Shown: positions 1 to 8,314 of the stretch, piece by piece
How the letters are laid out: each line of letters begins with the position of its first letter
Position numbering within the stretch: position 1 is the first letter of the stretch
Source: Actinophytocola glycyrrhizae
GTDB taxonomy: Bacteria > Actinomycetota > Actinomycetes > Mycobacteriales > Pseudonocardiaceae
Reading direction: 5' to 3'
Assembly: GCF_042653545.1 (NCBI RefSeq)
Contig: NZ_JBHSIS010000003.1
Coordinates: 558,001-622,000 of the forward strand
Length of the DNA stretch: 64,000 bases
Notes under the pieces: generated by a model
Told to the model about the DNA's origin: nothing
Seen by the model: the letters and a program-made list of their open reading frames with translations, nothing else
The model's database searches: none
Made by a program: the position numbers and the translations under genes

Positions 1-109
1 CGGTGTGGAGGTCGCCGCCGAAGAACCGTTCGGCGGCCAGCCTGCCCGCCCGCTCGGCGAGCCCGACGGCGAACTCGATCAGGTCGTGGTCGGCAGGTGG
101 TGCGTCCAT
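1..109 (-). CDS. Inositol monophosphatase-family phosphatase, N-terminus only
   Basis: Only the first 36 codons lie in the window; the gene runs off the left edge. The peptide starts MDAPPADHDLIEFAVGLAER and continues with a helix rich in Ala and Arg ending at FFGGDLHT. This resembles the first helix of HisN/SuhB-type phosphatases, Mg-dependent enzymes acting on histidinol phosphate or inositol phosphates. The metal-binding motifs lie beyond the window, so the family call rests on N-terminal similarity and is tentative. No clear Shine-Dalgarno precedes the ATG. The gene points away from the kgd block, from which it is separated by a 256-bp gap holding two DnaA boxes. Confidence 0.5.
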   Translation of the reverse strand, partial: MDAPPADHDLIEFAVGLAERAGRLAAERFFGGDLHT

Positions 110-215
110 GAGAGGGGGACGTCCCGGCGGTGGCGGAGGTTGTCCGGCGGCCTCCGGCCCCCGGACACCAGCGTAGTGCGGGGCACCGACAGTGGGACTC
201 GCCTCGGTGGGTGGC

Positions 216-243
216 TGTGGACAACCAGGACGACTGTGGACAA
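216..243 (-). promoter_or_regulatory. Two perfect DnaA boxes in tandem
   Basis: TTGTCCACA, the DnaA box consensus of high-GC actinobacteria, occurs twice on the minus strand at 216-224 and 235-243. The copies are in the same orientation with starts 19 bp apart. They lie in the 256-bp gap (110-365) between the phosphatase gene and DUF6104. I see no other gene in that gap. Two perfect nonamers this close are unlikely by chance, but no AT-rich unwinding element is present, so this is not an origin. A DnaA titration or regulatory site is the inference. Confidence 0.5.
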
Positions 244-365
244 CCGCCCTGGGCGGCGGGTCCGGTGCACCGGAACTGTCGGTGCCCCGTGCGAGGCTGG
301 CGATCGGGGGCCGGAGGCCACACACGCGGCGAGGCGTCCCGCTCGGGGGCGCCTCGCCGTCGCAC

Positions 366-542
366 TCACTCGTCGTCTTCGTCGTCTCTTGCCAGGTAGG
401 TCGCCAGGCGTTCCACCGCGGTCTCGAACTCGGGGTTCGCGTCGACGAAGTCACGCATCTTCGCGGCCAGCCAGGCCAGCGTGACCTCCTCGTCGCCCCG
501 GCGGTCCGCCAGCTCCTCAAGGCCCCGGTCGGTGAAGTACAT
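366..542 (-). CDS. DUF6104 family small protein
   Basis: A 58-residue acidic protein starting MYFTDRGLEELADRRGDE and ending in an Asp/Glu-rich tail. The opening motif and the length match DUF6104, a small actinobacterial family found next to kgd in many genomes. The start codon lies 3 bp beyond the kgd stop on the same strand, so it is almost certainly co-transcribed with and translationally linked to kgd. Its function is unknown; a regulatory or stabilising role for the 2-oxoglutarate dehydrogenase complex is only a guess from position. Confidence 0.85.
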   Translation of the reverse strand: MYFTDRGLEELADRRGDEEVTLAWLAAKMRDFVDANPEFETAVERLATYLARDDEDDE

Positions 543-545
543 CGC

Positions 546-3500
546 TCAGCCGAACGCCTTCTCGATGATCTCCCGCTGCTCCACCTCGTGCACCTTGCCG
601 GAACCGGCAGACGGCGCCGACATCACGCGCCGCGACACCCGCACCAGCCTCGGCAGGTCCGGGTACAGCTCGCGCAGGTGCAGACCGTAGAACGGCCACG
701 AACCCTGGTTCGCGGGCTCCTCCTGGACCCAGCGGACCTCCTCGACGCCCGTGTACTTCTCGAAGATCGCGCCCAGCCGCTTCACCGGCACCGGGTACAG
801 CTGCTCGAGCCGCACGATCGCGACGTCGGACGCACCGCGGGCGTCCCGCTCGTGGGCCAGCTCGTAGTACAGCTTGCCCGACACCAGCAGCAGCTTCCGG
901 ACCTCCTTCGGGCCCGGGTTCGCCGGGTCGTCGATGACCGAGTTGAACCTGGCCTCCTCGGTGAAGTCCTCGACCGAGGACACCGCGGCCTTGTTGCGCA
1001 GCATCGACTTCGGCGTGAACACCACCAGTGGGCGCTGCACGCCGTCCAGCGCGTGGCGGCGCAGCAGGTGGAAGTAGTTCGCCGGCGTCGACGGCACGGC
1101 CACGGTCATCGAACCCTCGGCGCACAGCTGCAGCCAGCGCTCGATGCGGCCCGACGTGTGGTCGGGGCCCTGGCCCTCGTGCCCGTGCGGCAGCAGCATG
1201 ACGACGTCCGACCGCTGACCCCACTTGGCCTCGGACGAGGAGATGTACTCGTCGATCACCGACTGCGCGCCGTTCACGAAGTCACCGAACTGCGCCTCCC
1301 ACAGCACCAGCGCGTCCGGGTTCGCCACCGAGTAGCCGTACTCGAAGCCCAGCGCCGCGTACTCCGACAGCGCAGAGTCGTAGGCAAGGAACTTGCCCTG
1401 CTCGTCGGACAGGTTCTGCAGCGGCACGTACTCCTTGCCCGACTTGCGGTCCACGATCACCGCGTGGCGCTGCACGAACGTGCCGCGCCGCGAGTCCTGG
1501 CCCGCGAGGCGCACCAGGTGCCCCTCCAGGTTCAGCGACCCGAACGCCAGCAGCTCCGCGAACGCCCAGTCGACGCCGCCCTCGCGCGCCATCTTCGCGC
1601 GCCGCTCCAGCACCGGCTTGACGCGGGGGTGCGGGGTGAAGCCCTCGGGCAGCCGGACGTGCGCGTCCGCGATGTGCTCCAGCACCTCGCGGGTGATGTT
1701 CGTCGACAGCTTCGCGGGCACCTGCTGCTCGGACTCGACCGACGGGCTCGGCGCCACCGGGTGCTTCTCCAGCTCGCGCACCTCGTTGAACACGTGCTCG
1801 AGCTGCGAGGAGAAGTCCCGCAGCGCCTTCTCCGCCTCGTCGACGGAGATGTCGCCGCGGCCGATCAGCGCCTCGGTGTAGGTCTTCCGCACGCTGCGCT
1901 TCGTGTCGATGATGTCGTACATCGCGGGCTGCGTCATCGAGGGGTCGTCGCCCTCGTTGTGGCCGCGCCGCCGGTAGCACACCATGTCGATCACGACGTC
2001 CTTGTTGAACGTCTGGCGGTAGTCCATCGCGAGCTGCGCGACCCAGTAGCACGCCTCCGGGTCGTCGCCGTTCACGTGGAACACCGGAGCCTGGATCATC
2101 TTGGCCACGTCCGTCGCGTACTGCGACGAGCGCGAGTGCTCCGGCGCGGTGGTGAAGCCGACCTGGTTGTTGATGATGACGTGCACGGTGCCGCCGGTGC
2201 GGTAACCGCGCAGCAGCGCCAGGTTCAGCGTCTCGGCGACCACGCCCTGGCCCGCGAACGCGGCGTCGCCGTGCAGCGCGACCGGCAGCACGGTGAAGCC
2301 GTCCTGGCCCTTGTTGAGCATGTCCTGCTTGGCGCGGACGATGCCCTCCAGCACCGGGTCGACGGTCTCCAGGTGCGACGGGTTCGCCGTCAGCGTCACC
2401 TTGGTCTCGCCGTCGCCGAACATCCGGAAGTACTTGCCCTCGGCGCCGAGGTGGTACTTCACGTCGCCGGAGCCGTGCGCCTGGCCGGGGTCGAGGTTGC
2501 CCTCGAACTCCTGGAAGATCTGGCTGATCGGCTTGCCGACGATGTTGGCGAGCACGTTCAGGCGGCCCCGGTGCGGCATGCCGATGACGACCTCGTCCAG
2601 CTCGTACTCGGCCGCCTTGTCGAGGATCGTGTCGAGCAGCGCGATGACCGACTCGCCGCCTTCGAGCGAGAACCGCTTCTGGCCGACGTACTTGGTCTGC
2701 AGGAACGTCTCGAACGCCTCGGCCGCGTTCAGCTTCGACAGGATGTACTTCTGCACGGCCTGCGGCGGCTTCTCGTGCTTGATCTCGACGCGCTCCTGGA
2801 TCCAGCGGCGCTCCGACGGGTCGAGGATGTAGGTGTACTCGACGCCGACCGTGCGGCAGTAGCTGTCCCGCAGCACGCCGAGCACGTCCCGCAGCTTCAT
2901 CCGGTTCTTGCCTGCGAAGCCGCCGACCGGGAACTCGCGGTCCAGGTCCCACAGCGTGAGGCCGTGGGACAGGATGTCGAGGTCCTCGTGCTTGCGCTGG
3001 CGGTAGTTCAGCGGGTCCACGTCGGCCATCAGGTGACCGCGGGTGCGGTAGGTGTCGATGAGGCCGAGGAGCCGGGCGGTCTTGTCGATCTCACCCTCGG
3101 GGATGTCCTCGACCCAGCGCACCGGCTCGTAGGGCAGCCGCAGCGACGTGAAGATGTCGTCGTAGAAGCCGTCCTCGCCAAGCATCAGCTGGTGCACGCG
3201 GCGCAGGAACTCGCCGGACTCCGCACCCTGGATGATGCGGTGGTCGTAGGTGGAGGTCAGCGTGATGATCTTGCTGACGCCCAGCTCGACCAGCGTCCGC
3301 TCGCTCGTGCCCTGGTACTGCGCCGGGTACTCCATGGCGCCGACACCGATGATCGCGCCCTGGTTCCTGGTCAGGCGCGGCATCGAGTGGTTCGTGCCGA
3401 TGGTGCCCGGGTTGGTCAGCGAGATCGTGGTGCCCGCGAAGTCCTCGGTGGTCAGCGCGCCGTTGCGGGCCTTGCGGATGATCTCCTCGTAGGCCTGCCA

Positions 3501-4259
3501 GAACCGCTGGAAGGTCATGTCCTCGCAGTTCTTGATGGACGCGACGACCAGCGTGCGGCCACCGTCCTTGGTCGGCAGGTCGATGGCGAGGCCGAGGTTG
3601 ACGTGCTCGGGTGTCACCACGTTCGGCTTGCCGTCGACCTCGGCGTAGTGCCGGTTCATGTTCGGGAAGTCGGCCAGCGCCCGGATCAGCGCGTACCCGA
3701 TGAGGTGCGTGAACGACACCTTCCCGCCGCGCGTGCGCTTCAGGTGGTTGTTGATCACGATGCGGTTGTCGAACAGCAGCTTCGCGGGCACGGCGCGGAC
3801 GCTGGTCGCGGTCGGGATCGTCAGCGAGACGTCCATGTTCTTCGCGATCGCGGCAGCGGCGCCACGCAGCTGCTTGACCTCTTCACCGTCGGCCTTGGTG
3901 GCGGGCTTGGTTTCCGCCGGCTTGGGCGCCGCCGCCTTCGCGGGAGCGGGCTCCTTCTTCGGCGCGGCCTGCTTGGCAGGCGCCGACTGGCCGTTCGGCG
4001 ACTCCTTCTTCGCGGGGGCCGAGGCTGCGGCCTTGGGGGCGGGTGTCGGCTTTGTGGTCTTGGCCACGGTCGCCGTCCCGGTGTTGCTCTTCGTGTCGCC
4101 CGCGGCCTTGTTCGCCACGCGCTGTGTCGGCTTGTAGTCGGCGAAGAAGTCGTGCCACGCTGAGTCCACTGACGACGGGTCAGCGAGGAACTGCTCGTAC
4201 ATCTCCTCTACGAGCCACTCATTGGGGCCGAACTGCGACGCAGGGCTGCTGCTGGACAC
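546..4259 (-). CDS. kgd: Multifunctional 2-oxoglutarate decarboxylase/dehydrogenase
   Basis: This large cytoplasmic enzyme of the tricarboxylic acid cycle carries E1o and E2o activities on one chain, as in Mycobacterium and Corynebacterium Kgd/OdhA. Order: an N-terminal E1o segment with the hallmark SQFGPNEWLVEEMY; an Ala/Lys/Pro-rich linker at about 45-130; a succinyltransferase-like domain at about 135-370 with the catalytic STYDHRIIQGAESG; then the thiamine-dependent E1 domain to the C-terminus. The total of 1,237 residues is normal for the family. The chosen start is a GTG that gives the usual MSSSSPASQFG beginning, with GAGG 8 bp upstream; another in-frame GTG lies at 4268. The DUF6104 gene follows 3 bp after the stop. 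Confidence 0.95.
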   Translation of the reverse strand: MSSSSPASQFGPNEWLVEEMYEQFLADPSSVDSAWHDFFADYKPTQRVANKAAGDTKSNTGTATVAKTTKPTPAPKAAASAPAKKESPNGQSAPAKQAAPKKEPAPAKAAAPKPAETKPATKADGEEVKQLRGAAAAIAKNMDVSLTIPTATSVRAVPAKLLFDNRIVINNHLKRTRGGKVSFTHLIGYALIRALADFPNMNRHYAEVDGKPNVVTPEHVNLGLAIDLPTKDGGRTLVVASIKNCEDMTFQRFWQAYEEIIRKARNGALTTEDFAGTTISLTNPGTIGTNHSMPRLTRNQGAIIGVGAMEYPAQYQGTSERTLVELGVSKIITLTSTYDHRIIQGAESGEFLRRVHQLMLGEDGFYDDIFTSLRLPYEPVRWVEDIPEGEIDKTARLLGLIDTYRTRGHLMADVDPLNYRQRKHEDLDILSHGLTLWDLDREFPVGGFAGKNRMKLRDVLGVLRDSYCRTVGVEYTYILDPSERRWIQERVEIKHEKPPQAVQKYILSKLNAAEAFETFLQTKYVGQKRFSLEGGESVIALLDTILDKAAEYELDEVVIGMPHRGRLNVLANIVGKPISQIFQEFEGNLDPGQAHGSGDVKYHLGAEGKYFRMFGDGETKVTLTANPSHLETVDPVLEGIVRAKQDMLNKGQDGFTVLPVALHGDAAFAGQGVVAETLNLALLRGYRTGGTVHVIINNQVGFTTAPEHSRSSQYATDVAKMIQAPVFHVNGDDPEACYWVAQLAMDYRQTFNKDVVIDMVCYRRRGHNEGDDPSMTQPAMYDIIDTKRSVRKTYTEALIGRGDISVDEAEKALRDFSSQLEHVFNEVRELEKHPVAPSPSVESEQQVPAKLSTNITREVLEHIADAHVRLPEGFTPHPRVKPVLERRAKMAREGGVDWAFAELLAFGSLNLEGHLVRLAGQDSRRGTFVQRHAVIVDRKSGKEYVPLQNLSDEQGKFLAYDSALSEYAALGFEYGYSVANPDALVLWEAQFGDFVNGAQSVIDEYISSSEAKWGQRSDVVMLLPHGHEGQGPDHTSGRIERWLQLCAEGSMTVAVPSTPANYFHLLRRHALDGVQRPLVVFTPKSMLRNKAAVSSVEDFTEEARFNSVIDDPANPGPKEVRKLLLVSGKLYYELAHERDARGASDVAIVRLEQLYPVPVKRLGAIFEKYTGVEEVRWVQEEPANQGSWPFYGLHLRELYPDLPRLVRVSRRVMSAPSAGSGKVHEVEQREIIEKAFG

Positions 4260-4664
4260 GGCAGGCACTCGCCTCTATCTATCTCGATCTGTTAGTGGTA
4301 CGGACTGCACCCCAAGGCTAGTCCTCCAAGCGAGTGGCGTGGTGCCGACTCGGAGCAGGACCGCAGGTCACATAGGTGATCGAAGACCGACCCCAGGTGC
4401 CGCTGCCGCTGATACTCGCATTGTCCCCCAGCGGGTCCACACCCGGTCCGCCCGACGAACCACGGCCGGGTTCGTCCGGTTCAGGCCCTATGACTGTGGT
4501 GAATGCCTCAGCCAAGGCTCCTGGGACGTGAGACGCCAGCGCCGACGACCACAAGCGGATCGGCCGACGGTCGGTGCACAGCGCCCAGTGGTAGAGAATT
4601 CAGCCACCGCCAAAAGCTGAATCGATCATCTGAATCGTCGCAGTGCCGAGTGCCGGAGAAGGAC
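4260..4664. other. Intergenic region between kgd and the DUF5753 fragment
   Basis: About 400 bp between the divergent kgd and DUF5753 genes. It must hold the kgd promoter; a short direct repeat TATCTATC lies at 4275-4282, just outside the start. I looked for a helix-turn-helix coding stretch that would complete the DUF5753 gene downstream and found none in any frame. Open frames here encode low-complexity Arg/Pro/Ser-rich peptides with no family resemblance, so I call no gene. Confidence 0.5.
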
Positions 4665-5075
4665 GTGAACTACCGGATCGGGGCGCGGCTCCGGCGCCAG
4701 CAACTCCTGGACCGGCGCGGCGTTGACTACCTGGCCCTCGTCGGCAGCTCGGCGCTCACCAACCACCTCGGCTCGTCACCGGTGATGCAGGAGCAACTCC
4801 GCCACCTGCTGCGGACCTCCCAGCGGAGCGGTGTGACGCTCCGGTTGGTGGCCGCGCCGACGTCGTTCACCGCGTGTGGCTGGTACCTGATGGACTACGA
4901 GAAGGCCGGTTCCGTGGTGCTGCTGGAGCACCTGGGCTCCTCCACGTTCCTCTTCGACGAGGAGACCGCGCCGTATGCGGCCGCCCGCAAGGACCTCCGC
5001 GATCGGGCCCTGTCGGAGCGGTCAACCCGGGATAGGATCGAGCAGTTGATCGAACAGCACGTCCTCGGGAGCTGA
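4665..5075 (+). CDS. DUF5753 domain protein lacking its HTH (truncated regulator)
   Basis: 136 residues matching the C-terminal half of the DUF5753 domain found in actinobacterial XRE regulators: an RIGARLRRQQLLDR helix, then PVMQEQLRHLL, and a terminal helix with RDRIEQLIEQHV. Full-length members carry an N-terminal XRE helix-turn-helix and about 100 more residues; here both are missing and are not encoded upstream. The start is a GTG with GGAGAAGG just before it. A DUF397 gene follows 3 bp after the stop, which is the usual partner order for these regulator pairs. It is probably a decayed regulator, though it could be expressed as a stand-alone domain. Confidence 0.65.
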   Translation: MNYRIGARLRRQQLLDRRGVDYLALVGSSALTNHLGSSPVMQEQLRHLLRTSQRSGVTLRLVAAPTSFTACGWYLMDYEKAGSVVLLEHLGSSTFLFDEETAPYAAARKDLRDRALSERSTRDRIEQLIEQHVLGS

Positions 5076-5078
5076 CTC

Positions 5079-5258
5079 ATGCGTCAGGAGTCGTTGCGGT
5101 TCAGGAAGTCCAGCCGTTCCGGCGGGCAGTCGAACTGTGTCGAGGTCGCCCAGACGTTGCGGCACGTCCGGGACAGCAAGAACCCCGCGGGCCCGCTCCT
5201 GACCGGCGTCGACGTCGCGGCACTCGTCACGGTGGTCCGCACTCCGCCCAACGGGTGA
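5079..5258 (+). CDS. DUF397 domain protein
   Basis: A 59-residue protein with the DUF397 signature: FRKSSRSGGQSNCVEVA, then VRDSKNPAGPLLT, and a C-terminal hydrophobic strand. DUF397 proteins are small partners of XRE/DUF5753 regulators in Streptomyces and relatives (BldB and WhiJ-associated families) and are thought to antagonise or modulate them. Its ATG lies 3 bp after the DUF5753 stop, so the two are coupled. With the HTH-bearing part of the partner missing, it may act on a regulator elsewhere or be a remnant. Confidence 0.8.
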   Translation: MRQESLRFRKSSRSGGQSNCVEVAQTLRHVRDSKNPAGPLLTGVDVAALVTVVRTPPNG

Positions 5259-5336
5259 ACCAGCCGTAACCCGCCTTTCCCGTGGTGCCACCTCGGTATT
5301 CTCCGTGACTGCACGACTACACGGGGAGGTCAGGTC

Positions 5337-5735
5337 ATGCCGGGGCAGGAGGCGAGCGAGCCGGACCGCCCGTCGTGGTACATGCCGTACGGGGCGAGCG
5401 GCGGTGGCGGCGCGGACGGCCAGTACGTGTTCACCGACCTGGACGAACTCGACGGCATCATCACCGAACTCGAAGAGATCGCCGTTGAGGTCCGGGACGA
5501 CCTTTGGTACTACGACCAGGCGATCGGCCTGGCTACGCCGCCGGCCGAAGATGTGATGAGCCGTGGTCAGGTCGCTGCGTACATCGCGTCGTTGGAAGCG
5601 GGGCGGGAACACAACAAGGCGATGCTCGGGTACGCCGAGAACCAGTTGGCCAAACTTCAGGCTGCGCGGCACACGTATGCCGAGAACGATTCGGGCGCGG
5701 CGGCGCGGCTGCGCCACATCGAGGGAGACCGGTGA
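5337..5735 (+). CDS. ESX-locus hypothetical protein
   Basis: A 132-residue soluble protein with no recognised domain. The first 30 residues are Gly/Ser/Pro-rich; the rest is predicted helical and charged (ELEEIAVEVRDDLWYY; EHNKAMLGYAENQLAKLQAA), a helical-hairpin look that recalls WXG100 or PPE-associated small proteins, though no WXG motif is present. Its TGA overlaps the GTG of the lipoprotein gene, so it heads a four-gene operon with DUF3558, PPE and EspG proteins. A role linked to type VII secretion substrates is inferred only from this context. Confidence 0.65.
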   Translation: MPGQEASEPDRPSWYMPYGASGGGGADGQYVFTDLDELDGIITELEEIAVEVRDDLWYYDQAIGLATPPAEDVMSRGQVAAYIASLEAGREHNKAMLGYAENQLAKLQAARHTYAENDSGAAARLRHIEGDR

Positions 5736-6361
5736 ACGCACGTGTCGCGGTGGCGGGGCTGGTCACCTTCGGGTTGATGGGCGTGGCGGGTTGCACGACC
5801 AGCACCGCGGGGACCGCGACCCCCCGACCAGGCGATGCGGTGACGACCACCGACTCCGCTGAGTCGACGGAGCCCAGTTCCGAGCCGGAGGCGCCGCGAG
5901 TGGCCGACCCGCTGGACGCGACCCGGTTCCTCACCGATCCGTGCGCGGTGCTCACCCCCGCGCAGCTCGCCACGTTCAAGGTGAGCAGGCCGGGGAAACC
6001 GGACACGGACAGCGAGATCGCCAAGCAGGTGGGCCCGCTGTGTTCGTGGCGGGCCGACACCGAGATTCCCAGCAGCATCGGTGTGACCTGGCAGCGCGGG
6101 AACAAGAACGGCCTCGGCGACCTGTACAGGATCCGGGACCGGTACGACTACTTCGAGCCGACCACGGTGGATGGCTATCCCGCGGTGTTCAGGGACTCCA
6201 GCGATGCCCGGGCGGACGGCGACTGCCTGATCTCGGTCGGTGTCTCGGACTCGTTGACGTTCACCGCGGGTGAGTCGGGCACGTTGGATGCGCACGGTGC
6301 CTGTGATCGGGCTGCCCAGGTTGCGGCGGCGGTCCTGGCCACGCTGAAGGAGAGTCGATGA
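5732..6361 (+). CDS. DUF3558 family lipoprotein
   Basis: 209 residues. The N-terminus is a lipoprotein signal with a hydrophobic stretch ending in the lipobox LMGVAGC, followed by a Thr/Ser/Pro-rich linker. The body then has the DUF3558 pattern: a start such as DPCAVLTPAQLATF, a conserved CSW (PLCSWRAD), and further Cys at CLISV and ACDRA that could form disulfides. DUF3558 proteins are surface lipoproteins of unknown function, often next to PPE/EspG genes in Pseudonocardiaceae. The start GTG overlaps the upstream stop (GTGA), and the stop overlaps the PPE start (ATGA). Confidence 0.85.
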   Translation: MNARVAVAGLVTFGLMGVAGCTTSTAGTATPRPGDAVTTTDSAESTEPSSEPEAPRVADPLDATRFLTDPCAVLTPAQLATFKVSRPGKPDTDSEIAKQVGPLCSWRADTEIPSSIGVTWQRGNKNGLGDLYRIRDRYDYFEPTTVDGYPAVFRDSSDARADGDCLISVGVSDSLTFTAGESGTLDAHGACDRAAQVAAAVLATLKESR

Positions 6362-7542
6362 CCTGGCTGCCGCCGTCGATGATGACGGGTGCGGAGATCT
6401 ACCGGAACTTCCAGGAAGGGCCGGGTGCCGAGGGGATCTCGTCGAGTGCGGCATTGGTGAACGAGCTGGCCGAACGGCACCGGGAGCGGGCGGGCCGGGT
6501 GGTGCGTCTTCGGGCGCGGATGGAAGCCGCCTGGCAGGGTGCGGCCGCCGGGGCCGCCAACCGCGGTCTTGGCCCGCTGGTCGCCGAGCACGAGTTGTCG
6601 GGGAGCGCGTTGCACACCGCGCAGGACCTCACCAGGCGTCAGGCCGGGTCGTTCGGGGACGCACGCAACACGGTCGTGCCCGTGCCACCCGCGCCGGGTG
6701 AGGTCGACCCGCTTGTGCTGCTCACCGACCACGCCGTCACGGCCACCTACTTCCAGCAGGTCGCCGAGCACAACCAGGCGGCGCAGCACAACGTGGACGT
6801 GATGAACGGCTACACCGGTGCGAGCGAGTACAACACCGACCGGCAGCCCGCCTCCTACGGTGACATCGTCGACGATCAGGCCGCGCTCGCGGTGCGCTCG
6901 CCGGACACGATCGCGGTCGGGGAGTCCGAGGAGCGCGCGGCCGGTGCGGATGGTCCACGCGGGTTTCCCGGCACTGGTCCAGGTGAGACGGTCCGGCCCG
7001 GCACCTCGTCCGACGTGGACGGTGGTGGCCGCGGTTCGTCACCCGCCGGCCCTGGTGGCACCACGCCCGGCTCGTTCGTCCCCGCGCCGAGCCCGGGACC
7101 GGGGGCCGGGACAGAAGTGTCCGCCGCCGGAGGCCGGTCCGTTCCGGGGATGACCGGGTCCGGCACGGGAGTTCCGGTGGTCGGCGGACCGGTGACCGGT
7201 GGTGTCGGGGGCCCGTATGGCTCGGGTGCCTGGCCACGTGGCGGGACGGGTGCCGCGCCAGGTGGTGGTTCGCCGCGAGGTGGTGTGCCGGGTGGTGGCC
7301 CGGGTGCCGGTGCCGAGCGGCCAGGCGCCGCAGGCCGCGCCGGGTTGAGCGTGGTGCCGGGACCCGGACGTGGCGGGGTCGGGTTGGGCGGGGTTCCCCT
7401 TGGCGCGGCTGGGCGTGGGCGAGGTGCGGAGGACACCGAACGCAAACGTCCCGACTACCTCGAGGGCGGCGATCCCGAGGAGTTGTTCGACACGGACCAG
7501 CTCACGGCACCGAGCGCCATCGGGGACGAGGACGAAGACTGA
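6358..7542 (+). CDS. PPE-like protein with Gly/Pro-rich tail
   Basis: 394 residues. The first 170 or so are helical and PPE-like: a short loop (WLPPSMMTG) leads into long helices with MEAAWQGAAAGAA, similar to the WxG turn of PPE/WXG100 proteins. The last 200 residues are low-complexity Gly/Pro/Ser, ending in an acidic stretch. Such proteins are probable type VII (ESX) secretion substrates. The next gene encodes an EspG-type chaperone, which in mycobacteria binds PPE tips, supporting a substrate-chaperone pair. No ESX core genes (eccB, eccC, eccD, mycP, esxAB) are in this window, so the export apparatus must lie elsewhere. Confidence 0.75.
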   Translation: MTWLPPSMMTGAEIYRNFQEGPGAEGISSSAALVNELAERHRERAGRVVRLRARMEAAWQGAAAGAANRGLGPLVAEHELSGSALHTAQDLTRRQAGSFGDARNTVVPVPPAPGEVDPLVLLTDHAVTATYFQQVAEHNQAAQHNVDVMNGYTGASEYNTDRQPASYGDIVDDQAALAVRSPDTIAVGESEERAAGADGPRGFPGTGPGETVRPGTSSDVDGGGRGSSPAGPGGTTPGSFVPAPSPGPGAGTEVSAAGGRSVPGMTGSGTGVPVVGGPVTGGVGGPYGSGAWPRGGTGAAPGGGSPRGGVPGGGPGAGAERPGAAGRAGLSVVPGPGRGGVGLGGVPLGAAGRGRGAEDTERKRPDYLEGGDPEELFDTDQLTAPSAIGDEDED

Positions 7543-7543
7543 G

Positions 7544-8314
7544 ATGGCGCTCTTCGTGCCCGCGACGGTTCCGGCGCGGGTCCTGGCCTGGCTGGTCGCA
7601 CGGCACGGACTCGGTGAGCCGCACATCGCGCTCGCGCCCACCGCGGTGTGGCGGCCGCCCCACGAGCCCGATCCCTGGCCGGACCGGTCGGCTGACTGGC
7701 TCACGAAGCTTGGCTGGTGCGACCGCGCGGGTCGGCTGGAGCGGGAGGTCAGCGCATCGCTCGCGGTGCTCTGCCGTCCCGTCGACGAGGCGTACGGCTG
7801 GATCACCCACGTCGGCGTCACGATCGCCGTGCTCGCCGCGCGGATCGGCAAGGACGCGGTGCTCGCGGTCCGCACACCGGACGACATGGTCGGGCTGAGC
7901 GGCATCCCCGCCGGCCGCCTCACTGAGCGACTCGTCGCCCAGCTCCCGGAACTTCCTCCCCTGCCTGGTCGCCCATGGACGGTGTCACCCGCCGAGGTGC
8001 GGTCGGTGAACAAGACGGGGCGGCGACTCGGCCCGGCCGGTGCGACCGTCCTGCGCGCGAGTCCGGAAGCACGTGCGGCCAGGCAGCTCCTCACCCAGCC
8101 CCGGACCGGTGGCGGCGAACTGTGGGTCGCCCACCGGGACCGTTCCGGCCTCCGGCACGTCGGTCAGCCGGTCCGCTATGCGGACCTGGCCGGTGGCCGC
8201 GTCCTCCTCACCCGGCAACCACGGGGCGTGCGTGTTGTGCCTGGGGCCGGTGCCGACCTCGTCGCCGCGCTCAACGGTGCGCATCGAGGCCTGCCTCGTC
8301 GAGTGCGGACCTGA
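7544..8314 (+). CDS. ESX secretion-associated protein EspG family
   Basis: 256 residues resembling the EspG family, cytoplasmic chaperones that bind PE-PPE substrates of type VII secretion. Visible features are a central block with the conserved run AVRTPDDMV, the segment RARSPEARAARQLL-like at RASPEARAARQLLTQP, and a C-terminal strand VRYADLAGGRVLL. The ATG lies 1 bp after the stop of the PPE gene, so it ends the four-gene operon. Its last 44 bp overlap the convergent 3' end of the ABC exporter gene, a tight arrangement that could cause transcriptional interference. Confidence 0.8.
   Translation: MALFVPATVPARVLAWLVARHGLGEPHIALAPTAVWRPPHEPDPWPDRSADWLTKLGWCDRAGRLEREVSASLAVLCRPVDEAYGWITHVGVTIAVLAARIGKDAVLAVRTPDDMVGLSGIPAGRLTERLVAQLPELPPLPGRPWTVSPAEVRSVNKTGRRLGPAGATVLRASPEARAARQLLTQPRTGGGELWVAHRDRSGLRHVGQPVRYADLAGGRVLLTRQPRGVRVVPGAGADLVAALNGAHRGLPRRVRT

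Noticed and set aside
216..243. Chromosomal origin of replication
   Set aside because: Only two DnaA boxes, no AT-rich element, and no dnaA, dnaN or recF genes nearby.
192..4163. A 1,323-codon open frame opposite kgd
   Set aside because: It is the antisense of kgd, rich in Arg/His/Val/Leu with no domain resemblance. Long antisense frames are expected in high-GC coding DNA.
4222..4620. Possible N-terminal HTH part of the DUF5753 regulator
   Set aside because: No frame in 4260-4664 shows an XRE-type helix-turn-helix pattern; the peptides are low-complexity and carry stops.
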